64,000 nucleotides of DNA from Thermoleophilaceae bacterium (GTDB taxonomy: Bacteria; Actinomycetota; Thermoleophilia; Solirubrobacterales; Thermoleophilaceae). Below, one piece after another: positions 34,530-42,990 of this stretch. The stretch spans positions 1-64,000 of the forward strand of contig DASUWY010000076.1 of assembly GCA_036378175.1 (NCBI GenBank), given 5' to 3'. Every line of letters begins with the position of its first letter. Within the stretch, counting starts at the first letter, position 1. The translations under genes and the position numbers were made by a program. The notes beneath the pieces were generated by a model, which worked only from the letters and a program-made list of their open reading frames with translations, did no database searches and was not told the origin of the DNA.

Positions 34530-35972
34530 GTGGCGGTGCAAACCAACGGCACGCTGCTCGCTGATCGCTACCGGGTGATCCGGCGCCTGGGCTCGGGCGG
34601 TGCCGCAACCGTTTTCCTCTGCGAGGACCAGCGCCTTGGCCGCAAGGTGGCGGTCAAGCGGATGCACGCCGACAGTCCCGAGGAGATGGCCCGGCGCCTC
34701 CAGCGCGAGGCGCGGCTCGGCGCTTCGCTGAACCACCGTGGGCTCGTGTCGGTGTTCGACACGGTGACCTACGAGGAGGGCGTGCTCATCGTCATGGAGT
34801 ACGTGGACGGCGAGACGCTCGCCGACGCGCTGCGGCGAGGGCCGCTGCCGGTGGAGCGCGCGCTCGAGGTCGTATGCGAGCTGGCTTCGGCGCTGGACCA
34901 CGTGCACGCTCAGGGAATCGTCCACCGCGACGTGAAGCCCGGCAACATCCTGCTGGGCACCGACGGGTCGGTGAAGCTGGTGGACCTCGGCATCGGCACC
35001 GCCGCCGGGCACACGCGCATAACGCAGAGCGGTGTGGTGCTCGGCACGCCCGCCTACATGGCGCCCGAGCAGGTGGAGGGCACGGACGTGACCGCCGCGG
35101 CGGATGTGTACGCCCTCGGCGCGGTGGCGTTCGAGCTGCTGAGCGGCCGCAAGGCGCGCACGGGCAAGGGCCCGATCGACATCGCGCACAAGGCCGCCAC
35201 CGAGCCGCCGCCCGATCTTCGCGAGGCGTGGCCGGACGCGCCGCGCGAGGCCGCCGACGTGCTCAAGCGAGCCATGGCCCGCGATCCGCAGCGGCGCCAG
35301 CGGTCCGCCGGCGCACTGGCGGACGAGCTGGCCGCATCGCTGAAGAACGAGCGCACGGCTTCCACGCGGTTGCTCGCCGGCGCCCCGGTTGCCGTGGCCG
35401 CCGCGGGTTCCGCCCGCCGCTGGCTTCCGCTCGCCGCGGTGGTGGGCGGCCTGGCGCTGATCGGTGTGGCGATCGCGCTTCTCACCAGCGGTGGCGGGAG
35501 CTCCACTTCGCCGAAGCAGGCTTCGACCCGCCATCACCGCACCCACCACGCGAAGAAGAAGACGCAGACGGGCACGCAGACCCAGGCTGCGCAGACCACG
35601 AGCACGCCCGCCGCTACGCCGGCCCCCACCACGCAGGATCCGAGCGCGCTCAACGACCAGGGCAAGGCGCTCATCGACTCGGGCCGGCCGCAGGAGGCCA
35701 TTCCGGTGCTGCAGAAGGCGCTTGCCGCGTTCCCAGCGGACCAGCACTCGAGCATCGTCTACGGCTACACGCTCTTCAACCTGGGCGACGCGTACCTGAA
35801 GTCAGGCCAGCCGGCCAAGGCGATCCCGTACCTGCGCCAGCGCCTGAGCTGGCCCGACCAGCGCGACGTCGTTCTCGCCGAGTTGCGGCAGGCGGAGCAG
35901 GAGGCGGGCGTTGCACCCGCTCCGGGGCCGGGCAAGGGCCCGAAGAAGCACGGGCACGGGCCCAAGGACTAG
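34530..35972 (+). CDS. Membrane serine/threonine protein kinase with extracellular TPR-like domain
   Basis: The 480-residue protein is a PknB-type kinase: GSGGAATVF glycine loop, K43 (VAVKRMH), HRDVKPGN with H132/D134, and a DLG (D152) instead of DFG. APE is present in YMAPEQVEG. A membrane helix follows near residues 298–318 (WLPLAAVVGGLALIGVAIALL), then a Thr/Gln/Pro-rich linker and a C-terminal TPR-like repeat region (residues 370–455: QGKALIDSGRPQEAIPVLQKAL…, LGDAYLKSGQPAKAIPYLRQRL). It lacks PASTA domains, so it is unlikely to sense peptidoglycan like PknB. The external TPRs probably bind a protein partner. Confidence 0.93.
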   Translation: MAVQTNGTLLADRYRVIRRLGSGGAATVFLCEDQRLGRKVAVKRMHADSPEEMARRLQREARLGASLNHRGLVSVFDTVTYEEGVLIVMEYVDGETLADALRRGPLPVERALEVVCELASALDHVHAQGIVHRDVKPGNILLGTDGSVKLVDLGIGTAAGHTRITQSGVVLGTPAYMAPEQVEGTDVTAAADVYALGAVAFELLSGRKARTGKGPIDIAHKAATEPPPDLREAWPDAPREAADVLKRAMARDPQRRQRSAGALADELAASLKNERTASTRLLAGAPVAVAAAGSARRWLPLAAVVGGLALIGVAIALLTSGGGSSTSPKQASTRHHRTHHAKKKTQTGTQTQAAQTTSTPAATPAPTTQDPSALNDQGKALIDSGRPQEAIPVLQKALAAFPADQHSSIVYGYTLFNLGDAYLKSGQPAKAIPYLRQRLSWPDQRDVVLAELRQAEQEAGVAPAPGPGKGPKKHGHGPKD

Positions 35973-36007
35973 CGGAAACCTTCCCCTGAACCCGTTAACC
36001 GCCTGGA

Positions 36008-36033
36008 GTTTTGGGGCTCCTGGCCCCAAAAAC
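36008..36033. terminator. Hairpin terminator between kinase and GST remnant
   Basis: TTTTGGGGC (36009–36017) pairs with GCCCCAAAA (36023–36031) around a 5-base loop. The A/T outer stem gives a short U-run in both directions. It lies 36 bases after the kinase stop. Confidence 0.7.
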
Positions 36034-36061
36034 CCAGTCGGTACCCACACATTGGCTGCGT

Positions 36062-36447
36062 TCAGCCGTAAATCGAGCGGCCCGCGCCAGGCGCCGCGTT
36101 CGCGCCGTACGCCTCGACGTCCTCGATGTAGCCCGGCTGTTCCTCCACCCGGTCCGGATCCGATGGCGCGAGCCGGCCCACCAGCAGACGGAAGCGCAGG
36201 CCACCGATCATCGGCACTACATCGGTCTGCTCATAGATCAGCCAGCGGATCACCTGCGTGAGCTCGAACGGATCGTCCGAGAACAGGGGCGTGCGGCGCG
36301 CCAGGTAGACCAGGATCGCGTTCGACTCTTGGAGGAAGCGGCCATCGTCCGTCTCCAGCACGGGCGTGGTGCGAGCGGGTTGAGACGGGCGAACTCGCCG
36401 GTGAGCGTGTGGCCGGGCGTCACAACGTTCCGGCGCGCGCCCTCGTG
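36062..36447 (-). pseudogene. Truncated, frameshifted glutathione S-transferase-like gene
   Basis: On the minus strand the frame ending at 36062 reads TTPVLETDDGRFLQESNAILVYLARRTPLF and then WLIYEQTDVVPMIGGLRFRLL, clear GST segments. The preceding GST part (HTLTGEFARLNPL) is in another frame. CTCGCACC at about 36378 lacks one G that would give LNPLGTTPVLE. The first 30 or so residues, including the glutathione-contact motif, are missing, and a TAA occurs where they should be. The C-terminal helical domain also ends early. The gene is therefore a remnant, cut by the acyl-CoA dehydrogenase gene that starts at 36476. Confidence 0.72.
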
Positions 36448-36475
36448 AGGCGGTGCCGGTTAGGATGCGCCACCT

Positions 36476-37612
36476 GTGGATCTGACCCTCTCGCCTCAGG
36501 AGCAGGCCTTCCGCGACGAGCTGCGCGAGTGGCTCGAGAAGAACAACCCCGGCCAGGAGCCCTCGGGCGAGCAGGACATGTTCCAGTTCCGCCGCGCCTG
36601 GCAGAAGACGCTCCACGAGGCGGGCTACGCCGGGCTGTCGTGGCCGAAGGAGTACGGCGGCCGCGGCGCGACGCTGATCGAGCAGGCGATCTTCAACGAG
36701 GAGATGGCGCGGCAGAAGGCGCCGGGCGTGGCCAACGTGCTCGGCCTCGTGATGGGCGGGCCGGTGGTGATCGCGCACGGCACGCCGGAGCAGAAGGAGC
36801 GCTTTCTCACGCCGATCCTGTCCGCGGAGGAGATCTGGTGCCAGGGGTTCTCGGAGCCGGAGTCGGGGTCTGACCTTGCGTCTCTGAAGACGCGCGCGGT
36901 GAAGTCGAACGGCGGCTGGAAGATCACCGGCCAGAAGGTGTGGACCACCTACGCGCACGAGGCCAAGTGGTGCATGCTCGTGGCGCGCACGGATCCGGAT
37001 GCGGCCAAGCACAAGGGCCTCACCTACTTCCTCATGGACATGGAGCAGGAGGGGGTGCAGGTGCGCCCGCTCGTGCAGATCACGAAGGAGTCCGAGTTCA
37101 ACGAGATCTTCATGGAGGAGGCGTACGTCCCGGACGAGAACGTGGTGGGCGAGCCGGGGCAGGGCTGGAACGTCGCCATCACCACGCTGATGAACGAGCG
37201 CGCCGGACTCGCGTTCGGATCGGCGGTGGCGGTGAAGCTCGCGCTCGGCGACCTGATGGACCTGATCCGCGAGCGCGGCCTCGAGGACGACCCGATCATC
37301 CGCCAGCGCGTGGGCCAGCTCTACATCGAGGCCGAGACGCTGCGGCTGAACGCCTACCGCGGGCTCACGTCGCAGATGAAGCACGGGATTCCGGGACCCG
37401 AGGGGTCACTGCCGAAGTGGCAGTGGTCGGACATCAACCAGGCTTTGACCGAGCTCGCGATGGACGTGCGGGGACCGGAGGCGCCCGTGGTAGACGAGCG
37501 CTGGACCTACCGCTTCCTGCGCGCACGCGCGAACTCGATCGAGGGCGGCACCACCGAGATCCTCAAGAACATCATCGCCGAGCGGGTGCTCGGCCTGCCG
37601 CGGATGAGGTGA
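36476..37612 (+). CDS. Acyl-CoA dehydrogenase family protein (first of a pair)
   Basis: The 378-residue flavoenzyme has the N-terminal helical domain (MDLTLSPQEQAFRDELREWL), the FAD-binding segment WCQGFSEPESGSDLASLKTRAV near residue 120 and GQKVWTTYAHEA near 147, and the C-terminal RARANSIEGGTTEILKNIIAERVLGLPR. It introduces the alpha–beta double bond in acyl-CoA esters. A second, shorter acyl-CoA dehydrogenase gene starts 7 bases downstream. Adjacent pairs of this type in actinobacteria form heterotetramers, for example in steroid side-chain degradation. TAGGAT lies 9 bases before the GTG start. Confidence 0.93.
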   Translation: MDLTLSPQEQAFRDELREWLEKNNPGQEPSGEQDMFQFRRAWQKTLHEAGYAGLSWPKEYGGRGATLIEQAIFNEEMARQKAPGVANVLGLVMGGPVVIAHGTPEQKERFLTPILSAEEIWCQGFSEPESGSDLASLKTRAVKSNGGWKITGQKVWTTYAHEAKWCMLVARTDPDAAKHKGLTYFLMDMEQEGVQVRPLVQITKESEFNEIFMEEAYVPDENVVGEPGQGWNVAITTLMNERAGLAFGSAVAVKLALGDLMDLIRERGLEDDPIIRQRVGQLYIEAETLRLNAYRGLTSQMKHGIPGPEGSLPKWQWSDINQALTELAMDVRGPEAPVVDERWTYRFLRARANSIEGGTTEILKNIIAERVLGLPRMR

Positions 37613-37619
37613 CCACAGC

Positions 37620-38639
37620 TTGAACTTCGACTTCACCGACGACCAGCAGGCGATCAAGCGCACCGCGCGCGACTTCCTTGCCAGCCGGCTCAAGCCTGAA
37701 AAGCGCCGCGAGCTGGCCGAGGCGGGCAGCTACGACGACGGCTTCTGGAGCGAGATCGCTGAGCTGGGCTGGCCGGGCATCTTCATCGGTGAGGACCACG
37801 GCGGGCAGGGCCTCGGCACGATTGAACTGGTGATCCTTCAGGAGGAGCTCGGCTACGCGCTTGCGCCCACGCCGTTCTTCTCAAACGCGGCCGCGGGCTT
37901 TCTCATCGAGCATGGGGGCAGCGACGAACAGAAGGAGCGATGGCTGCCGGGCATCGCCTCGGGCGAGGCGCGAGGCACCGTGGGTGTGGTGTCGAACGGC
38001 GAGGCGACGCTCGTGCCGGACGCCGACTCAGCCTCGGTGATCGTGCTCGTGGATGGCGAGAACGCGACCGTGGTGGAGGCGGGCAGCGCGGATATCGAGC
38101 CGCGCGACACGATCGATTCCACGCGACGGTTCTCGCGCGTTGGTGCGAACGGCGGCGGGGAGCAGCTTGGCGGCGACGTTCAGGCCGGGCTCGATCGAGC
38201 CGAGATCGCGCTTGCAGCGGAGCTCGTGGGCGTTTGTCAGTGGGCGCTCGAGACCGCCGTGGCGTACGCGAAGGAGCGCAAGCAGTTCGACCGTCCGATC
38301 GGCGCCTACCAAGCGGTGTCTCACCGCTGCGCGCAGATGATGCTCGAGACGGAGAGCTCGCGCTCGGCCGTCTACTTCGCGGGCTGGACCGCGGACAACG
38401 AGCCGGAGAGCACGCCGCTCGCTGCGTCGATGGCGAAGGCATACGCCGCGGACGCGGGCTGGCGCGTCACCGCCTCGTCGCTGCAGGTTCACGGCGGCAT
38501 CGGCTTCACCTGGGAGCACGACCTCCACTTCTTCCTCAAGCGCGCCCGCACCGACGGGCATCTGCTTGGCAGCGCGCGCTCACATCGCGACCGCGTGGCC
38601 GAGCTCGCAGGGCTGTCCCGAGAAGCCGCCACCGCGTGA
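37620..38639 (+). CDS. Acyl-CoA dehydrogenase family protein (second of a pair)
   Basis: The 339-residue protein (MNFDFTDDQQAIKRTARDFLAS) is shorter than a normal acyl-CoA dehydrogenase, typical for the smaller subunit of heteromeric enzymes. It shows GVCQWALETAVAYAKERKQFDRPIGAYQAVSHRCAQM and YAADAGWRVTASSLQVHGGIGFTWEHDLHFFLKRA (read in segments). The middle beta domain is reduced (residues 115–185), so FAD contacts may be shared with the partner subunit. The TTG start has GAGGT 9 bases upstream. The stop overlaps the hemerythrin gene by 4 bases. Confidence 0.92.
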   Translation: MNFDFTDDQQAIKRTARDFLASRLKPEKRRELAEAGSYDDGFWSEIAELGWPGIFIGEDHGGQGLGTIELVILQEELGYALAPTPFFSNAAAGFLIEHGGSDEQKERWLPGIASGEARGTVGVVSNGEATLVPDADSASVIVLVDGENATVVEAGSADIEPRDTIDSTRRFSRVGANGGGEQLGGDVQAGLDRAEIALAAELVGVCQWALETAVAYAKERKQFDRPIGAYQAVSHRCAQMMLETESSRSAVYFAGWTADNEPESTPLAASMAKAYAADAGWRVTASSLQVHGGIGFTWEHDLHFFLKRARTDGHLLGSARSHRDRVAELAGLSREAATA

Positions 38640-39079
38640 AGCGGCACAAGGCACTCGAACAGCTCTCACGCGACCATCATCAGGCCCTGTTTCAGGCGAT
38701 GCGCCTGAAGCGCGCGAAGGAGGCGGACGCGGGCAGCGTGCTCGGCGACTTCCTCGACTTCTGGTTCGGCGTGGGGCACCTGCACTTCCGGGCTGAGGAG
38801 GAGGTGCTCCTTCCCGCGTATTCGGCATATGGCGATGGGTCGCGCGAGGAGGTCGTGCGCGTGCTTATCGATCACATGCAGATCCGGCGCGAGGCGTTCG
38901 AGCTGGGCGGGCTCAAGAAGGACCCGCCGCCGGAGCGCCTGCACGCTCTCGGCGAGAAGCTCGACGCTCACGTTCGCCACGAGGAGCGAGTGCTGTTCCC
39001 CCTGATCGAGGAGGCGCTGCCGGACGACGAGCTCGTGCGGGTGGCGCGCGGCGTGGACGAGGTGGAGAAGGCCGGCTAG
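38636..39079 (+). CDS. Hemerythrin HHE-domain protein
   Basis: The 147-residue four-helix protein has the expected iron ligands spaced across helices: LSRDHHQALFQ, HLHFRAEEEVLLP, VLIDHMQIRREAF and AHVRHEERVLFPLIEEAL. HHE proteins bind a di-iron centre and handle oxygen, nitric oxide or iron. The GTG start overlaps the upstream acyl-CoA dehydrogenase stop by 4 bases (GTGA), so it is made from the same transcript. Its link to acyl-CoA oxidation is unclear. Confidence 0.9.
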   Translation: MKRHKALEQLSRDHHQALFQAMRLKRAKEADAGSVLGDFLDFWFGVGHLHFRAEEEVLLPAYSAYGDGSREEVVRVLIDHMQIRREAFELGGLKKDPPPERLHALGEKLDAHVRHEERVLFPLIEEALPDDELVRVARGVDEVEKAG

Positions 39080-39130
39080 CGGGACCTCTTGCGGACCGCG
39101 CCTCGTAGGTAGGACGATGGGGCACGAGCC

Positions 39131-39697
39131 GTGACTTCGGATACGGGCGAGCTGGCGTTGGGAGAGCTGCCGCGGCCGCGGCGCGCGGGGCGGTCAGAAC
39201 GCGCTTTGCTGCGCGGCGCGCAGGCCGGGCGGCGCGAAGACCTGGAGGAGCTGTTCCGGCGGTACTGGCCGGCGTCGTATCGCGCGGCGTATTTCGTCGT
39301 GTACGACCGCGCCGCCGCCGAGGACATCGCGCAGGAGGCTTTTCTGTCGGCGCTGCGCGCGCTGCACCGCTTCGACCGGCGGCGACCTTTCGGGCCCTGG
39401 CTCCACCGCATCGTGGTGAACCGCGCGATCGACTGGGCGCGGTCGCGAGCGCTGCGCCGTGAGCTCGACGTGGAGCCGCCGGACGCGGAGCTGCGCGACT
39501 CGCCTGAGGTGCGCGACGAGCTGGCGGCCGCGCTCGCTTCGCTGAGCCCGGAACGGCGTGCCGTGGTGGTGCTGCGCTACGTGCTCGAGTACACGCCAGG
39601 GGAGATCGCCGAGCTGCTCGACCTGCCGCGCGGCACGGTGAACTCGCGGCTTAGGCGCGCGCTCGACGACCTCGCGCGGGAGGTGGCCCGTGACTGA
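39131..39697 (+). CDS. ECF sigma factor
   Basis: The 188-residue sigma factor has region 2 (LEELFRRYWPASYRAAYFVVYDRAAAEDIAQEAFLSALRAL, segments) and region 4 (LASLSPERRAVVVLRYVLEYTPGEIAELLDLPRGTVNSRLRRAL). An Arg/Gly-rich N-terminal stretch of 35 residues precedes region 2. Its last 8 bases overlap the start of a membrane beta-propeller gene, which is the probable anti-sigma factor. GTG 39131 is the start; no good Shine-Dalgarno sequence is seen. Confidence 0.92.
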   Translation: MTSDTGELALGELPRPRRAGRSERALLRGAQAGRREDLEELFRRYWPASYRAAYFVVYDRAAAEDIAQEAFLSALRALHRFDRRRPFGPWLHRIVVNRAIDWARSRALRRELDVEPPDAELRDSPEVRDELAAALASLSPERRAVVVLRYVLEYTPGEIAELLDLPRGTVNSRLRRALDDLAREVARD

Positions 39698-40874
39698 CCG
39701 GGTGCTCCAGCGCGAGCTTCGCTCACTCCGGGCGCCCGACGAGGGCGATGCCGCCCTGCGCGCGTGGCAGGTGACGGCGGCGGAGTTCGACCGGGTGGAG
39801 CCGGTGACCACGCGGCCGCGGCGACGGTGGGTGGTGGCGCTCGCGGCGGCGGTGGCGCTGGCGGCGCTTGCGATCTCGCCCGCCGGAGCAACCGTGGTGC
39901 GATGGGTCGGGGACCGCATCTCGCCTCCGGGCGTGAAGAATGCCCGCCCTGCCCTGGTGTCGCTCCCGGCGCCGGGACACTTGCTCGTGAGCTCTCCGGA
40001 CGGCGCCTGGATCGTGTCGAGCGACGGGTCCAAGCGCCTGCTCGGCCCGTACCGCGACGCCACCTGGTCACCGCATGGGCTGTTCGTGGCGGCGGTGCGG
40101 GGAAGCAATCTCGTGGCGGTGGACACCCGCGGGCATGTGCGCTGGAGCGTGCCACGGGTGCCGGCGCCGGAGCTGCCGAGCTGGTCGCCCCGCGACGGCT
40201 TCCGAGTGGCGTACCTGAGCGGCTCGACCCTCCGGGTTGTGGCCGGCGACGGAACCGGCGACCGGCTCCTGGCGCGCGGGGTGGACCGGATCAAGCCGGC
40301 ATGGCGGCCCGGAACGGCGCATGTCCTCAGCTACCTGACGTCGCGCGGGAACGTGGTCACTCGAAATGCGGACACGGGCCGCGTGCTGTGGCGAGCGAGC
40401 GTGGGTGGGGCCGCTTCGCTCGGATGGGCGCCCACGGGCCGGACGCTGATGATCGTCGCGCCACATCGCCTCGAGCTTCTCGACGGCCGCAGCGGCAGTG
40501 CCCTCAAGCTGCTCACCACCGGCCCCGGTCTCCGCTTCGCGGATGCCGACATCTCGCCTGACGGTCGCACGATCGCCCTGGTGCGCCAGGAGGCCATGGC
40601 CAACCGGAGTGAGCTCTACCTGCTGAGCGTGCGCGGCCGCAGCTGGAACGCGAGGCGAGCTTTCGGCGGAGCCGGCACCTTCACAGCCGCTCGCTGGTCA
40701 CCCAACGGCCACTGGCTGCTGCTCACCTGGCGCGAAGCCAACCAGTGGCTATTCCTGCGCTCAGCCCCGGCGAGCCGGGTGGTGGCGGTGTCGAGAATTG
40801 CCCGGGCCTTCGAGCCCGACCGGAGAGGGCCGGCGGAGTTCCCGAAGGCGGGCGGATGGTGCTGCACGCCATGA
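39690..40874 (+). CDS. Membrane-anchored beta-propeller protein, candidate anti-sigma factor
   Basis: The 394-residue protein has a cytoplasmic N-terminus of about 45 residues (RELRSLRAPDEGDAALRAWQV), one membrane helix near residues 47–66 (WVVALAAAVALAALAISPAG), and an external domain of TolB/WD40-like repeats (LLVSSPDGAWIVSSDG, ATWSPHGLFVAAV, SWSPRDGFRVAYL, ADISPDGRTIALV, ARWSPNGHWLLLTW). The 8-base overlap with the ECF gene and the layout suggest anti-sigma function with an external sensor. The N-terminus lacks the zinc-binding motif, so this role is inferred. Confidence 0.78.
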   Translation: MTDRVLQRELRSLRAPDEGDAALRAWQVTAAEFDRVEPVTTRPRRRWVVALAAAVALAALAISPAGATVVRWVGDRISPPGVKNARPALVSLPAPGHLLVSSPDGAWIVSSDGSKRLLGPYRDATWSPHGLFVAAVRGSNLVAVDTRGHVRWSVPRVPAPELPSWSPRDGFRVAYLSGSTLRVVAGDGTGDRLLARGVDRIKPAWRPGTAHVLSYLTSRGNVVTRNADTGRVLWRASVGGAASLGWAPTGRTLMIVAPHRLELLDGRSGSALKLLTTGPGLRFADADISPDGRTIALVRQEAMANRSELYLLSVRGRSWNARRAFGGAGTFTAARWSPNGHWLLLTWREANQWLFLRSAPASRVVAVSRIARAFEPDRRGPAEFPKAGGWCCTP

Positions 40875-41464
40875 CGTGGACCATGAAATCCGTGACATTC
40901 ACGGTTCTTATGGTCCAGGTCGCGCTGGCGGCCAGTGGCTGTGCGGGACACCACACGGCAGCGCGGGCGGTCCCGCCTCTCACTGAGGCGGGCCACGGGC
41001 TGAGCGTCCGGCTCCCTCAAGGCTGGCACCGCGCGACCGTCAATCTCACGCCGCACCTCACGGATCCGCGCGAGGAACTGTCGGTGGCGACGTTCCCTCT
41101 TCGCTACCGGCCCGGGCCGTGCGCTCAATTCCCGGTGAGCGCGATCGCGCAGCTCGGCCCGCGCGATGCGCTGGTCACGCTCCAAGAGCGCGGCGTCGAT
41201 CCCGGCTACAGCTGGCCGGACTTCCCCCAACGCCCCACTGCCTTCGGTCCGCGTCTCGGCGGAGAAGCAGACGTCCGCGGCTGCGTCCCGCACGCGCGCT
41301 TCACCGATCACTGGTTCGGCTTCACCGACTCCGGGCGTCACTTCCACGTCCTGGTGGTCTTCGGCCTCGATGCACCTGTCGCGGTACGCGCACAGGCGTG
41401 GCGAATTCTCGACAGCCTGCGCGTAAACCCGCGAGTACGTCCGGACTGGCGCGCGACGCCTTAG
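40871..41464 (+). CDS. Putative lipoprotein, unknown function
   Basis: The 197-residue protein begins MTWTMKSVTFTVLMVQVALA and continues to a lipobox-like ASGC near residue 24, so it is probably a lipoprotein. The mature part has an LPQGWHRATVN segment and a C-terminal LVVFGLDAPVAVRAQAWRIL typical of small extracellular alpha/beta domains. ATG 40871 overlaps the upstream stop (ATGA), so the ECF sigma factor, beta-propeller and lipoprotein form one operon. Confidence 0.72.
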   Translation: MTWTMKSVTFTVLMVQVALAASGCAGHHTAARAVPPLTEAGHGLSVRLPQGWHRATVNLTPHLTDPREELSVATFPLRYRPGPCAQFPVSAIAQLGPRDALVTLQERGVDPGYSWPDFPQRPTAFGPRLGGEADVRGCVPHARFTDHWFGFTDSGRHFHVLVVFGLDAPVAVRAQAWRILDSLRVNPRVRPDWRATP

Positions 41465-41718
41465 CGCTGGATGCTCGGCAGCTCGCGCTCGCCCGGCTCG
41501 CCCGGGTGGCCGCGGTGCTCGCCCTCGAAGGCGATTCGCTCCAGCCGCGCGATCTCGCGCTCGCCCTCGACACGGGCGGGATCGTCCGCCGGCAGGTCCT
41601 TGATCAGGTGCCGGATGCGGTTGCGAAGCTGCAGGGAGAAGTGTGGGGTGGAGGCGCCCATCAGCTGCCTCACGTCCTCGAGCGTGGGCTTGCGCCCGGG
41701 CTTCTCGTACTCGCTCAT
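41461..41718 (-). CDS. Small conserved hypothetical protein
   Basis: The 85-residue soluble protein starts MSEYEKPGRKPTLEDVRQLM and has a helical core rich in Arg and Leu (HFSLQLRNRIRHLIKDL, EREIARLERIAFEG) and a flexible GEHRGHPGEPGE tail. No known domain is recognised. Its stop overlaps the convergent lipoprotein gene by 4 bases. Confidence 0.65.
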   Translation of the reverse strand: MSEYEKPGRKPTLEDVRQLMGASTPHFSLQLRNRIRHLIKDLPADDPARVEGEREIARLERIAFEGEHRGHPGEPGERELPSIQR

Positions 41719-41744
41719 CCGCCTGGAAACCTAGCGAACGGGGC

Positions 41745-42932
41745 CTACGGGTTCCGTGTCTGCACCGGCACGAGCTCGGTGATCGTGTCGAGCCGGCCCT
41801 GCGCCGCCACGGACACGGTGTTGTCGTCGCCGAGGATCCACACGTGGTTGAACACGCCCGAATTCGGGTTCGACTGGTAGCCGGGCTGGACGTCCAGGAA
41901 GTAGTTGTCGAGCGGGGTGGGGAGGGCGTCGCTGCGGTCGGTGAGCAGCAGCGGCGCGAACACTCCGGCGGTGGCGAGCACGGCCGCGCCGGCGGCGTCG
42001 GCGGGGCGCGAGATGTTCGCGAGGGTGAAGTTCTGGCCGGGCGTGGTGATTCCCCAGCCGAAGCCGTGGCTCTGGTACTTCGTGAACGCGATCGCGTTCT
42101 GCACCGGGGTCGCGCCGTCGACCCGGTGCACGGTTCCGTACTTCGACAGCGTCTTGATCACCGCGGACCCGATCGCGCTGGAGGGCCCGAGCACGTAGAT
42201 GTTCGGATGCGAGTGCCGCTTGAGCGCCGAGCGCGTGAACGCCGGCACCACGTCGTGCTTGACGAACAGCACGCTGTCTCCGGAGCGCGCGGCCCAAGCG
42301 GCCGCCGGCATCGCGAACGCCGGCTGCTCGCCGCTAGCCACCACCACGTCGCTCGCGGGCTTGGCGCGCGCGACGGAGAAGAAGCGGTCGATCCCAGCGG
42401 CGATTTCGTAGATGTCGGTGCCCGGCACGATGGCCGTGTGATAGCCGGCCACCTGGGCGCTGCCGTCGCCGATCCGGATGATCTGGGCGTTCTCCGCGAG
42501 GGGAGAGCCGCCGGGGTGGAGGCGCTTGAGCGTGTCGCGCGACACGGGCGGCAAGGAAGTTCCGTCGCTCAGCAGCACGGGGACTCCAAGCGGGTTGGCC
42601 ATGAGCACCGACGCCGCTATCGCGCCCTGCCAGTTGTTCTTGTCCACGATCGCCACCGCGTGGGGGCGGTTGTCCGCGGAGGTCGCGGGGAACACCGCGC
42701 TCACGGCGCCCGCCACGTCGGCAACCGCATCGGCCCCGGCCACTCGCGTGGTGTTGCGCGTGGCGGTGACGGGGAAGCCGAGCTCAGCGCTGGCCGAGGT
42801 GTCGCTCGACTGCGCGCTCACCTGGGGCGGCGTGCCGTTGCCGCGCGCGTTCGACTTCTTCTCGTTCAGGTTCTTGCAGCCTGATACGGCGACGAGCACG
42901 ACAAGAAGGAGCGCAGCAAGCGGACGGGCCAC
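41745..42932 (-). CDS. Lipoprotein with cell-wall-binding repeat 2 (CWB2)-like domains
   Basis: The 395-residue protein has a lipoprotein signal from GTG 42932 (ARPLAALLLVVLVAVSGC, lipobox VSGC). It continues with a low-complexity linker and CWB2-type repeats: TRVAGADAVADVAGAVSAVFP, then AVAIVDKNNWQGAIAASVLM, VVVASGEQPAFAMPAAAWAA and NIYVLGPSSAIGSAVI. CWB2 modules bind teichoic or other wall polymers in Gram-positive bacteria; here they sit on a membrane lipoprotein. TTG 42971 is in frame, but the shorter form has a better signal peptide and a TATCTT box 8 bases upstream. Confidence 0.85.
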   Translation of the reverse strand: MARPLAALLLVVLVAVSGCKNLNEKKSNARGNGTPPQVSAQSSDTSASAELGFPVTATRNTTRVAGADAVADVAGAVSAVFPATSADNRPHAVAIVDKNNWQGAIAASVLMANPLGVPVLLSDGTSLPPVSRDTLKRLHPGGSPLAENAQIIRIGDGSAQVAGYHTAIVPGTDIYEIAAGIDRFFSVARAKPASDVVVASGEQPAFAMPAAAWAARSGDSVLFVKHDVVPAFTRSALKRHSHPNIYVLGPSSAIGSAVIKTLSKYGTVHRVDGATPVQNAIAFTKYQSHGFGWGITTPGQNFTLANISRPADAAGAAVLATAGVFAPLLLTDRSDALPTPLDNYFLDVQPGYQSNPNSGVFNHVWILGDDNTVSVAAQGRLDTITELVPVQTRNP

Positions 42933-42990
42933 GGCATTCCAAGATATCGGCGCGAGTGGCGTCAGGCGCAAGCGGGTATCCTGCGATTGG

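Noticed and set aside
39117-39134. Five-codon leader ORF overlapping the ECF gene start at 39131
   Set aside because: ATG GGG CAC GAG CCG TGA overlaps the GTG start, but it lies so close to the candidate -10 boxes that it may not be transcribed, and it shows no feature beyond chance.
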